Source: Nonomuraea aurantiaca (GTDB lineage: Bacteria > Actinomycetota > Actinomycetes > Streptosporangiales > Streptosporangiaceae). From it: DNA of 64,000 nucleotides. A program made the translations under genes and the position numbers. This document shows, piece by piece, positions 44,801-51,750 of this stretch. How positions within the stretch are numbered: the first letter of the stretch is position 1; every line of letters begins with the position of its first letter. The notes beneath the pieces are model-generated. The model worked only from the letters and a program-made list of their open reading frames with translations. It was not told where the DNA came from and did not search any database. The stretch covers positions 372,001-436,000 of the forward strand of contig NZ_JAIWNB010000003.1 in the NCBI RefSeq assembly GCF_020215705.1, given 5' to 3'.

Positions 44801-44988
44801 ACCTGTCCGGCGATCTGCCCGGCGAAGAGCGCGAGCGCGAGCAGGCCCTCGTAGAGCGCGAGCAGGATGCCGGTGACCACCGGGTCGTCCCAGATCCGCG
44901 GCCCCCACGCGGCCACCGCCACCGACGGGGGAACGATGGCCGCCAGGAGCCACCTGACGAGCTTGCCGACCATCCGCCCATCGTTCAC
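41833..44988 (-). CDS. Membrane-anchored NACHT NTPase (bacterial NLR-like)
   Basis: 1051 residues. Two N-terminal helices (about 10-28 and 38-60) anchor it to the membrane. NACHT domain: Walker A GVPGSGKST (167-175), Walker B VVMLDGLDEI (245-254), sensor segment ITSRPRGYLS. A winged-helix/HETHS region follows (FLCDVRSNGLLIERESDVYSFAHHTFQEYLAA). The middle resembles a degenerate formylglycine-generating/SUMF-type domain (ITAGIYWLYVLDTRA, PITGVRAGDAAAFVHWVNG, YRLPTLDEIENP). The C-terminal third has unusual Asp/His/Leu repeats (LDHVLDHAFD and LDHALDLDHAFDRALDRV) split by a Pro/Ser/Asp-rich linker. Such NTPases sense infection or stress. GTG start assumed; the in-frame ATG five codons later is an alternative. 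Confidence 0.85.
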   Translation of the reverse strand: MNDGRMVGKLVRWLLAAIVPPSVAVAAWGPRIWDDPVVTGILLALYEGLLALALFAGQIAGQVVERWRQRIVDGLDRAVGRRVSRFDKRYRESLLGSLRYIDLKGLPTIGYYTPELDEVFVDVSLAYRAPREVRQDVLAQLPAEVTDRHSIGDFLDRRRPVVLAIVGVPGSGKSTLLRHTAQQICRAGRGRRRSVPILLYLRDHAAEIVAAPTVTLPQLVRNTVAPGVKEPAGWFEEKLRDGDCVVMLDGLDEIAGQDDRRSVADWVETQIRRYPRNDYAITSRPRGYLSARVDGATVLQVCGFTDEQVNRFVRGWYAAVEKHGEAGEDARRLAEAAADDLLDRLNHTPELYELTINPLLLTMIANVHRHPGALPESRERLYSEICQVMLWRRQKAKKLPLELSGDKKEVLLRRVAHAMMQRRVRDLPGTAVLAEIRPALRRMATRLTAEEFLCDVRSNGLLIERESDVYSFAHHTFQEYLAAAHIRDKGRPDVLVAAVDDVWWRETTLLYAARSDADPIVAACLSSGTVTALSLAFDCAEEGSELDPALRGRLDRLLGSAFTPDADPERRRLMAGVLVARHLRHLTRTGAGGRVCARPITAGIYWLYVLDTRAPEPDGPDRIEPIAYGPCGDHPITGVRAGDAAAFVHWVNGVTGNEPVYRLPTLDEIENPVVQRSLNPGAPSLSVWSEPGDHRAPRLWTPPGAGQPYAVDAATLIRHVNDDVRHSMPAFVRLLLLRAIVGVRVLRRGLDLVPVFDPALDHVLDHAFDLSRTISHVRGIGDAFGLAHPAGLDQMEADVRALSQCLDRERDRERARVMADTLAASFTRARTANPAGGPTAAPSGDPSADPSGARPADSGRGWTAADALDVVLDPGLVLDHALDLDHAFDRALDRVMGRALSHALARVLRLDTAPADWPAQFARAFVKQTSLPAGSYVVPPDTLMTRLHTADEALRSILGPLDAGTPAPWAHRIADGLREAAVPLFTRRERLTSGAATTLRLATLCLAAEADTRGANELAVTFRELAAGITLLERRANGEPPPTETIVLATV

Positions 44989-45066
44989 CGGCGACGGCGG
45001 CCACGTCCGGATCTCTACGGAAGGTGATCGGAATCTATCCCCGTGTGACTGGGGCGCCGCCTCCGC

Positions 45067-46836
45067 TCAGATGTCGTTCGCCGCCACGTAGCCGAACGTC
45101 ATGGCCGGTCCGATGGTCGAGCCGGCGCCGGCGTAGCTGTGGCCCATGACGGCGCCGCTGGCGTTGCCGGCCGCGTACAGCCCGGGGATGACCGAGCCGT
45201 CCGCCCGGAGCACCCGCGCCCGCGCGTCCGTACGCATCCCGCCCTTGGTGCCCAGGTCGCCCGGGACGATCTTGAACGCGTAGAAGGGCGCCAGCCACAG
45301 GGGCGCCAGGCAGGGGTTGGGCTTGACGACCGGGTCGGCGTAGTAGCGGTCATAGACACTGTCGCCACGATGGAAGTCGGTGTCCCTGCCGCTCGCCGCG
45401 AAACCGTTGAACCGGGTGACCGTGCCGCGCAGTGCCGCCGCCGGGACGCCGATCTTCTGTGCCAGCTGCTCTATCGTCCACGCCTGGAAGGCGGCGCCGC
45501 TGTCGTACCAGGATTGGGGGAAGGGCAGCAGCGGGGCGATGTCCTTGAACAGGTAGCGGTTGCGGTAGTTCTGGTCGACGATCAGCCAGGCGGGGATGTG
45601 CGGTGAGGCCGCCGTGTTGCGGTCGTACATGACGTGCACCACGTCGCTGTACGGTGCCGCCTCGTTGACGAAGCGCTCGCCCTTGCCGTTGACCAGGATG
45701 CAGCCGGGCAGCGTCCGTTCGGCAAGGCAGAAGTACGGCTCGCCGGGCAGCGGGATCGCCGGTCCCCACCACGCGTCGTCCATCAGGTCGAGGGCGGCCC
45801 CGGCCCGTTCGCCCGCCTCGATGCCGTCGCCGGTGTTCTCCTTGGCGCCGACCGTCCAGCCGGTCCCGATGGGCTGCCGCTGGAACTCCGCGCGCATCGC
45901 CGCGCTGTGCTCGAACCCGCCCGAGCCGACGATGACCCCGCGGCGGGCCTTGATCAGCGTCTGTACGCCGTTCCGCGTCACGACCACGCCGGTGACGCGG
46001 CCGCCTTCGACGCGCAGGTCGAGCAGCGGGGTGTTCAGCCATACCGGTACGTTCGCCGCGAGCAGCCCGGCGCGCAGGCTCGCCGCCAGGGACTGGCCCA
46101 TGGTGAGCGGCTTCTCGCCGCGCAGCGCGGCCGCGGTGCCTCTGGCCAGGCACGCGGCGCTCACCTCCAGGCCCTTCGGGTTGACCGCGGTGAGGTTCAG
46201 CCACTTGTAGTCGGCGCTGAAGACGACCAGGCCGGCCGGGGTGGGGATGTACGGCGGGTTCAGGTGGGCGAGCTCGGCGCCGAGGATGTGCCCGTCGATC
46301 TGGTCGGGCTCGATGGAGCGGCCGTTCGGCATGCCGCCGGGGTACTCCGGATAGTAGTCGGCGTAGCCCTCCATCCACCGGAAGCGCAGCGGGCTGTTCC
46401 GCATCACGAACGAGATCATGGCCGGGCCGTTCGCCAGGAAGGCCTGCTGCCGCGCGAGGGGCACCGTGTCGCCGACGACGCGGGAGAGGTACTGGGCGGC
46501 CTTGGCCGGGGTGTCCGGGACTCCGGCGGCCAGGATCACCTCGTTGTTCGGGATCCAGATCCCGGCGCCGGACCGGGCCGCCGACCCGCCGAACGTCGGC
46601 GCCTTCTCGACCACCACGCACTGCAGGCCGCGCTTGGCCGCGGTGAGCGCGGCGGTCATCCCGGCCGCGCCCGATCCGACGACGACCACGTCGTACTCGA
46701 TGTCGGCGGCGTACGCGGGGGTGCGGCCCAGGGCCGCCTCGGTCATGAGGACCCCGCCGGCGACGGCGGCGCCGCGCAGCACGGTGCGGCGGCTAAGTCC
46801 TTCTGCGGGGGGTGTCGCGGGCGTCGAATCGGCCAT
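45067..46836 (-). CDS. Tat-exported FAD dehydrogenase (3-ketosteroid delta-1-dehydrogenase-like)
   Basis: 589 residues. The twin-arginine motif SRRTVLRG (15-22), hydrophobic stretch and AYAA cleavage site indicate folded export by Tat. The FAD-binding GSGAAGMTAALTAAKRGLQCVVVEKAPTFGGSAARSGAGIWIP and C-terminal GLYAAGNASGAVMGHSYAGAGSTIGPAMTFGYVAA match the KstD/fumarate-reductase flavoprotein family. KstD enzymes are normally cytoplasmic, so secretion is notable. Substrate unknown. The gene is isolated; the upstream 308-bp gap separates it from a divergent L,D-transpeptidase gene. Confidence 0.85.
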   Translation of the reverse strand: MADSTPATPPAEGLSRRTVLRGAAVAGGVLMTEAALGRTPAYAADIEYDVVVVGSGAAGMTAALTAAKRGLQCVVVEKAPTFGGSAARSGAGIWIPNNEVILAAGVPDTPAKAAQYLSRVVGDTVPLARQQAFLANGPAMISFVMRNSPLRFRWMEGYADYYPEYPGGMPNGRSIEPDQIDGHILGAELAHLNPPYIPTPAGLVVFSADYKWLNLTAVNPKGLEVSAACLARGTAAALRGEKPLTMGQSLAASLRAGLLAANVPVWLNTPLLDLRVEGGRVTGVVVTRNGVQTLIKARRGVIVGSGGFEHSAAMRAEFQRQPIGTGWTVGAKENTGDGIEAGERAGAALDLMDDAWWGPAIPLPGEPYFCLAERTLPGCILVNGKGERFVNEAAPYSDVVHVMYDRNTAASPHIPAWLIVDQNYRNRYLFKDIAPLLPFPQSWYDSGAAFQAWTIEQLAQKIGVPAAALRGTVTRFNGFAASGRDTDFHRGDSVYDRYYADPVVKPNPCLAPLWLAPFYAFKIVPGDLGTKGGMRTDARARVLRADGSVIPGLYAAGNASGAVMGHSYAGAGSTIGPAMTFGYVAANDI

Positions 46837-47144
46837 GGTGGATCGGATCCCTTCAACGTGCGTGCGCTGCGGGCAGCACAGGTGGTCGGAGGAACAACCG
46901 TGGTGGCACCTCGCGCCGGTGCGACGTTACGGAAGAGCTGGGGGATGTGGCCCCCGTCACAGCATGAAGCATGCGCTTGGTTGGTAATGGCTGTCAACAG
47001 ATCTACGGGAGTGGCGATCACCCGCCCTCCGGATCTTGGGGGAGGCGCATGATCCCCCCGGCTAAGGGCAAAAGCCCTACGGTCCATAGGTAAAGACGAT
47101 TAGAGTGAAATTTGACTACTTGTCAGGCACGGGAGGCATCAAGG
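46837..47144. other. Divergent intergenic region, FAD dehydrogenase / L,D-transpeptidase
   Basis: 308 bp with promoters in both directions. A small AGGGC-AAAA-GCCCT hairpin (about 47065-47079) and an AT-rich stretch (47085-47120) precede the L,D-transpeptidase gene. I do not recognise a riboswitch class. Confidence 0.4.
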
Positions 47145-48341
47145 ATGCGGAACGGCCAGACCGGCGCAACGATATTGACCAGTACCCTCGCCTTGGCGGT
47201 GGTCCTGACCGCCGGATGCACCTCCAGCGGCGGCGCGCGTACACCTGGCGCCGCTCCCCAGACGACGCAGGGCCCGGTGGCGAAGGTGGCGATCACCCCC
47301 GCGGACGGGACCAAGAAGGTCGCGCCGGACACCGGGATCAGCGTCAAGGTCACCGACGGCAAGGTCACCCGGCTGGCCGTCGCCGACTCCAAGGGCCATG
47401 AGGTGACCGGCGCCGTGGGCACCGACGGGACCTGGCGCCCCCAATGGCCGTTGCGCCCCTCGTCGGCGTACACGGTCAGCGCCCAGGTGACCGGCACGGA
47501 CGGCAAGGAGGTCACGACGCAGGCGAAGTTCACCACGCTGAAGCCAAAACGCGCGCTGGAGAGCGGCATGTCGCCGCTGGACGGCGAGAAGGTCGGCGTC
47601 GGTATGCCCGTCCAGCTTCTGCTGTCGCGCTCGGTGACCGGCAAGGAGGAACGGGCCGCGATCGAGCGAGCCCTGGTGGTCGAGATGTCCGAGCCGGTCG
47701 AGGGCGCCTGGAGCTGGGTGAGCGACCGGGAGGTCCAGTTCCGGCCGCGCGAATACTGGCCGACCGGGGAGAAGGTCAAGGTCGTCGCGCACCTGGCCGG
47801 CGTACGGGCGGGCGAGGGGGTGTGGGGCACCAAGGACCGCAGCCTGAGCTTCACCGTCGGTGCCAAGCACATCACCAAGGTCAACGCCCGCACGCACGAG
47901 GCGGAGGTGAGCGACGGGGACAAGGTCGTCAAGACCATCCCGGTCAGCCTGGGCAGACCGGGCGACGACAGCTATTCGGGCACCATGATCGCCCAGGAGA
48001 AGGCCGCGGACATCATCATGGACTCCGCGACCACCGGCCACCCGGGCGAATACCGCATCCCCACCAAATGGAACGTCCGGATGACCTACAGCGGCACCTT
48101 CTTCCACGCCGCCCCCTGGTCGACCGGCGCGCAGGGCAACTCCAACGTCAGCCACGGCTGCGTCAACGCCAGCCCGGCCAACGCCCGCTGGTTCTTCGAG
48201 TTCACCCAGCGGGGTGACATCATCCGGGTCAGCGGCACGTCTCGGAAGCTGCGGTTCGGCAACGGCCCGACGCCGTGGGCCAAGTCCTGGGAGGACTGGC
48301 TGGCCGGCAGCGCACTGGGCAAGCCCGTCAACGGCGGGTAG
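47145..48341 (+). CDS. Lipoprotein L,D-transpeptidase
   Basis: 398 residues. Lipoprotein signal peptide with lipobox LTAGC (C25). Two Ig-like domains (about 45-130 and 140-235: VAITPADGTKKVAPDTGISV, SGMSPLDGEKVGVGMPVQLLL) precede a YkuD domain at about 240-370. The catalytic motif is SHGCVNAS (C339, H337), preceded by the conserved HAAPWSTGAQG. It forms 3-3 crosslinks in peptidoglycan or links proteins to it; the architecture is that of mycobacterial LdtB-type enzymes. ATG 47145 was chosen because GGGAGG lies just upstream; an ATG 11 codons upstream would add MTTCQAREASR. Confidence 0.93.
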   Translation: MRNGQTGATILTSTLALAVVLTAGCTSSGGARTPGAAPQTTQGPVAKVAITPADGTKKVAPDTGISVKVTDGKVTRLAVADSKGHEVTGAVGTDGTWRPQWPLRPSSAYTVSAQVTGTDGKEVTTQAKFTTLKPKRALESGMSPLDGEKVGVGMPVQLLLSRSVTGKEERAAIERALVVEMSEPVEGAWSWVSDREVQFRPREYWPTGEKVKVVAHLAGVRAGEGVWGTKDRSLSFTVGAKHITKVNARTHEAEVSDGDKVVKTIPVSLGRPGDDSYSGTMIAQEKAADIIMDSATTGHPGEYRIPTKWNVRMTYSGTFFHAAPWSTGAQGNSNVSHGCVNASPANARWFFEFTQRGDIIRVSGTSRKLRFGNGPTPWAKSWEDWLAGSALGKPVNGG

Positions 48342-48379
48342 TCGTATCGGTCCGGCGGCGCACGCCCGGCGCCAGGTGA

Positions 48380-48407
48380 ACCCCGGCCTGCCGTGGCCGG
48401 CCGGGGT
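48380..48407. terminator. Hairpin between convergent transpeptidase and cellulase genes
   Basis: Nine-base arms ACCCCGGCC (48380-48388) and GGCCGGGGT (48399-48407) around a 10-nt GC-rich loop, in the 115-bp convergent gap. Suited to terminate both transcripts. Confidence 0.6.
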
Positions 48408-48456
48408 ACGTCGCCTTCCAGAGCTACTTCGGGGCTGTTTCGGGCCTACTTGACGG

Positions 48457-49869
48457 CTACGAGGTGCCGTTGATCAGGGCCATGGCCAGCTTGGGGCTGA
48501 AAGTTCCGGCCGGGATGCCCTGGCCCAGGTTGCAGCTGCCGTCGGAGTCACCCGGAACCTTGACCCAGAGGACGTACTCGGCGCCGCTCGTCTGCTTGGC
48601 GGGCGCGCTGCCCAGCTTGCGTCCGGGCGGGTTGCACCAGTTGTCCACGCCCGTCCAAGGGCCGTTGCCGTTGCGGCTGGTGTCGATCACGTACTTCTTG
48701 GCGCCGACGGTCCCGGACAGGTAGCCGTTGACCGCGACGGCGTAGCTTTCGGAGCTGGCGGTGGTGATGTAGTTGGACACGTTCACGGAGAAGCCGCGCG
48801 TGTTGGCGATGCCCGACTTGACCAGCAGCGGAGCCATGTCGGCGGCCGGAATCCAGGTGGCGTTGCCCGCGTCGAGGTAGACCCAGGCGTTCGGCGCCTG
48901 GGCGCTCAGCACCTGGGTCGCGTCCAGCAGCATCTTGTACTGGTCTTCCGGATCCTTGCCGATCTGGGTCACGCAGCCGGCGGCGGCGACGGCGTCGGGC
49001 TCCAGCACGACGATCGCGTGCCTGTTGCCGATAGCCTTGGCGAACTCGGTGATCCAGGCGTGATAACCGGCCGCGTCACCCGCGCCGCCGCCCGACTGGC
49101 CCGCGCACGCGTCACGGTTCGGGATGTTGTACGCCACCAGCATCGGCAGCTTGTCCGCGGCCTGGGCGGCGCCGACGTAGCCGTCCACGGCCAGCGTGAG
49201 GTCGGTGAACCAGCCGCCGAACCACTCGAAGATCGGCTTGTTGGCGATGTTCGAGCCGATGGCCGTCGCGTCGCTCGTGCCCTGGTTGGCGGCGACCCAC
49301 TTGGCGGGGTTCGACTGGTTGTTGACGTACAGGGCCTTTGGCCGGGTCGTCTGCGTCTCCATCAGCGAGACGTTGTCGAAGCGGACCGTCGGCGTGCCGC
49401 CGGACCCGCCGAGCTGGAAGGTCACCTCGGCGGCGGTGTTGGTGGCGGACGCGGCCACGAACGGGATGCTGTAGCGCCTGCTGCCCGTGGTGAGCTGGAC
49501 GGGCGCGGCCAGCGACTGGTTGGAGCTGGGCGTCGCCACGTACTGCACGGTCGTGGTGGCCTTGAAGGCCGTCGTGGAGTACGCGTCGAACGAGAGCGTG
49601 TAGCTCTTGCCCGCGTTCAGGGCGGTCGTGGTGGGACTGGTCACCATGGCGTCCCACGGGTTGGCGACGGCGGACGTCACGTTCACCCGCATACGGCCGG
49701 ACTCGGCCGTGACCGTCGTCTGGCCGATCGCCCGCCAAGGGGCCGTGGAGCTGGTGAAGGCGCCGTTGCCGATCAGCTGGGCGGCGGCCGAGGCGGGCGG
49801 GGGTACGGCCAGGACGGCGGCCACGACCGCGGTTAAGGCTGCGGCGGCTTTTGCTGCGATAAATCGCAC
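48457..49869 (-). CDS. Secreted GH6 cellulase with N-terminal carbohydrate-binding module
   Basis: 470 residues. Signal peptide at 1-29 (PPPASAAA). A CBM4/9-like jelly roll follows at about 30-172 (GNGAFTSSTAPWRAIG to VRFDNVSLMET). Then a GH6 domain: KALYVNNQSNPAKWVAAN, LVAYNIPNRDACAGQSGGGAGD (D253) and VVLEPDAVAAAGC (proton donor D292), ending YVLWVKVPGDSDGSCNLGQG. It cleaves cellulose by inversion, as an endoglucanase or cellobiohydrolase. It is divergent from the GH1 gene across a CebR box, so probably cellobiose-inducible. Confidence 0.93.
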   Translation of the reverse strand: MRFIAAKAAAALTAVVAAVLAVPPPASAAAQLIGNGAFTSSTAPWRAIGQTTVTAESGRMRVNVTSAVANPWDAMVTSPTTTALNAGKSYTLSFDAYSTTAFKATTTVQYVATPSSNQSLAAPVQLTTGSRRYSIPFVAASATNTAAEVTFQLGGSGGTPTVRFDNVSLMETQTTRPKALYVNNQSNPAKWVAANQGTSDATAIGSNIANKPIFEWFGGWFTDLTLAVDGYVGAAQAADKLPMLVAYNIPNRDACAGQSGGGAGDAAGYHAWITEFAKAIGNRHAIVVLEPDAVAAAGCVTQIGKDPEDQYKMLLDATQVLSAQAPNAWVYLDAGNATWIPAADMAPLLVKSGIANTRGFSVNVSNYITTASSESYAVAVNGYLSGTVGAKKYVIDTSRNGNGPWTGVDNWCNPPGRKLGSAPAKQTSGAEYVLWVKVPGDSDGSCNLGQGIPAGTFSPKLAMALINGTS

Positions 49870-50018
49870 TAAATCACCTTTCAGTGGGGTTGTGGGGCAC
49901 CCGGGGAGTCGGCGTGATCATTACTGATCACCCTAGATACGGTCAAGGGATCGCGTAGTGGTAAACATCCATCCCATCGGCCCTCTTCTCTCTGGGACAG
50001 GTGATGGTCTACCGTTTA

Positions 50019-50032
50019 TGGGAGCGCTCCCA
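50019..50032. promoter_or_regulatory. CebR operator
   Basis: TGGGAGCGCTCCCA, the perfect 14-bp palindrome bound by the cellobiose/cellotriose-responsive LacI-family repressor CebR. It lies 150 bp upstream of the GH6 gene and 247 bp upstream of the GH1 gene. Confidence 0.93.
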
Positions 50033-50180
50033 GGCAGGGGAGACACCGATCCGCACAGGTCAGGTGTGTTCCCAGGAGAGGGTTCGCCGCGACCACGCAC
50101 CTGACGCCGAGGCCGCCTGCGGTAGTGGCAACGGCTCGGCGGATCGACGGCTCGACGGCCGATGCGGGCGGGAACATCGA

Positions 50181-50227
50181 GCCGGTGGTCACGACCTTTA
50201 GCCGGGCCGGTGGTCACGACCTTTAGC
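50181..50227. repeat. 22-bp perfect direct repeat upstream of GH1 gene
   Basis: Copies at 50181-50202 and 50206-50227, starting GCCGGTGGTCACGACC, separated by three bases. The repeat ends 52 bp before the GH1 start. It could be a tandem regulator site or a recent duplication. Confidence 0.7.
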
Positions 50228-50279
50228 GGATTCCGCCGCCGGATCGCCTCGGCGGCATCATGGAGGGGGCCGTCAAGGC

Positions 50280-51605
50280 ATGAGTTTTCTCTGGGGCGCG
50301 GCGACGTCCAGCTATCAGATCGAGGGCGCGTTCGCGGAGGACGGCCGGGGGACGTCCATCTGGGACACCTTCAGCCGCGTCCCCGGCAAGGTGCGCGACG
50401 CCGAGAACGGTGACGTGGCCTGCGATCATTACCACCGTTACGCCGACGACGTGCGCCTGATGGCGGAGCTGGGGTTGCGGGCGTACCGGTTCTCCGTCGC
50501 GTGGCCGCGAATCGTGCCGGAGCGCGGGGCGGTGAACCAGAGGGGCCTCGACTTCTACCGCCGCCTGGTGGACACGCTGCTGGAGCACGGCATCACCCCG
50601 TGGCCGACGCTCTACCACTGGGACCTGCCGCAGTACTTGGAGGACGCGGGCGGGTGGCCCAACCGGGACACGGCCTATCGGTTCGCGGAATATGCCGACA
50701 TTGTGCATACGGCGTTGCGCGATCGCGTGGCGAACTGGACGACGCTGAACGAGCCGTGGTGTGCCGGGCTGCTCGGCTACGCCAACGGAGAGCATGCCCC
50801 GGGACGTCAGGAGCCGTCGGAGGCCGTCAAGGCGGTGCACCACCTGCTGCTGGGCCACGGCCTAGCCGTCCCCATCTTGTCCGGAAATATCGGCATCACG
50901 CTGAACATGTCGCACGTGACGCCCGCCACGGAGTCGGCGGCGGACGCGGACGCCGCCCGCCGGATCGACGGCATCCAGAACCGGCTCTTCATCGACCCGG
51001 TGCTGCGCGGCTCCTACCCCGAGGACGTCGTCCGCGACCTGGCGCCCCACAGCGCCTTCTCCCACGTCATGGACGGAGACCTGGCGCTCGTCTCCCGGAA
51101 GATCGACATGCTCGGGGTCAACTACTATTCCCCCGCCCTGGTGGCGGCCGGCGAGCCCGTACCCTCCGGCAGCACGCCGTGGATCGGCGCGGAGCACGTC
51201 CGCTGGGTGGACGGCGGCCGCAAGCGCACCACGATGAACTGGGAGATCGACGAGAACGGCCTGCTGCGACTCCTCCAGCGACTGCACAGGGACTACCCGC
51301 CCATCGACCTCTACATCACCGAGAACGGCGCGGCCTTCCCTGACGAGGTGAGCGAGGACGGCGCGGTGCACGACCCGGACCGTATCGACTACCTGGAACG
51401 CCATATCAACGCCTGCGCCGAGGCGGCTCGCCGGGGCGTGCCGCTCAAGGGCTACTTCGCCTGGTCCCTGCTGGACAACTTCGAGTGGACCCACGGGTAC
51501 GGGCAGCGGTTCGGCCTCGTCCATGTGGACTTCGCCACCCAGAAGCGCACCCCGAAGGACTCCGCCCTCTGGTACGCGGCCCGCATCAGGAAGGGTGGCC
51601 TGTAG
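50280..51605 (+). CDS. GH1 beta-glucosidase
   Basis: 441-residue cytoplasmic beta-glucosidase that hydrolyses imported cellobiose or cello-oligosaccharides. Opening motif FLWGAATSSYQIEGA; acid/base E158 in TLNEPW; nucleophile E348 in YITENGAAF; aglycone-site segment LDNFEWTHGYGQRFGLVHVD. No signal peptide. GGAGGGGG lies upstream of ATG 50280. With the CebR box this is the BglC-like role of cellulose utilisation; the matching CebEFG transporter is not in the window. Confidence 0.94.
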   Translation: MSFLWGAATSSYQIEGAFAEDGRGTSIWDTFSRVPGKVRDAENGDVACDHYHRYADDVRLMAELGLRAYRFSVAWPRIVPERGAVNQRGLDFYRRLVDTLLEHGITPWPTLYHWDLPQYLEDAGGWPNRDTAYRFAEYADIVHTALRDRVANWTTLNEPWCAGLLGYANGEHAPGRQEPSEAVKAVHHLLLGHGLAVPILSGNIGITLNMSHVTPATESAADADAARRIDGIQNRLFIDPVLRGSYPEDVVRDLAPHSAFSHVMDGDLALVSRKIDMLGVNYYSPALVAAGEPVPSGSTPWIGAEHVRWVDGGRKRTTMNWEIDENGLLRLLQRLHRDYPPIDLYITENGAAFPDEVSEDGAVHDPDRIDYLERHINACAEAARRGVPLKGYFAWSLLDNFEWTHGYGQRFGLVHVDFATQKRTPKDSALWYAARIRKGGL

Positions 51606-51750
51606 TTTGCCCCTTTGAGAGACTTCATTTCCGGCGCGGAGTGTAGATTACGAACCTGTATTCCGTTAAACCTGGTGGTTTTCGCCAGTGCACTGACCAT
51701 TCCGTGGCCTTTGTCGCTTATTGTCCGGTCACCGGGGAGTACCAATAGAG

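Larger units (their letters stand above)
49870..50279. other. Divergent regulatory region between cellulase and beta-glucosidase
   Basis: 410 bp without a gene. It holds a perfect CebR box (50019-50032), promoters for both directions and a 22-bp direct repeat (50181-50227) near the GH1 gene. Confidence 0.75.

Noticed and set aside
46845..46930. T-box-like sequence (GTGGTGGCACC) upstream of the FAD dehydrogenase
   Set aside because: The surrounding stems and the conserved antiterminator could not be assembled, and the gene is not an amino-acid or tRNA-synthetase gene.
47040..47144. c-di-AMP or other riboswitch before the L,D-transpeptidase
   Set aside because: Only a small hairpin is visible; the conserved core sequences of known classes are not present.
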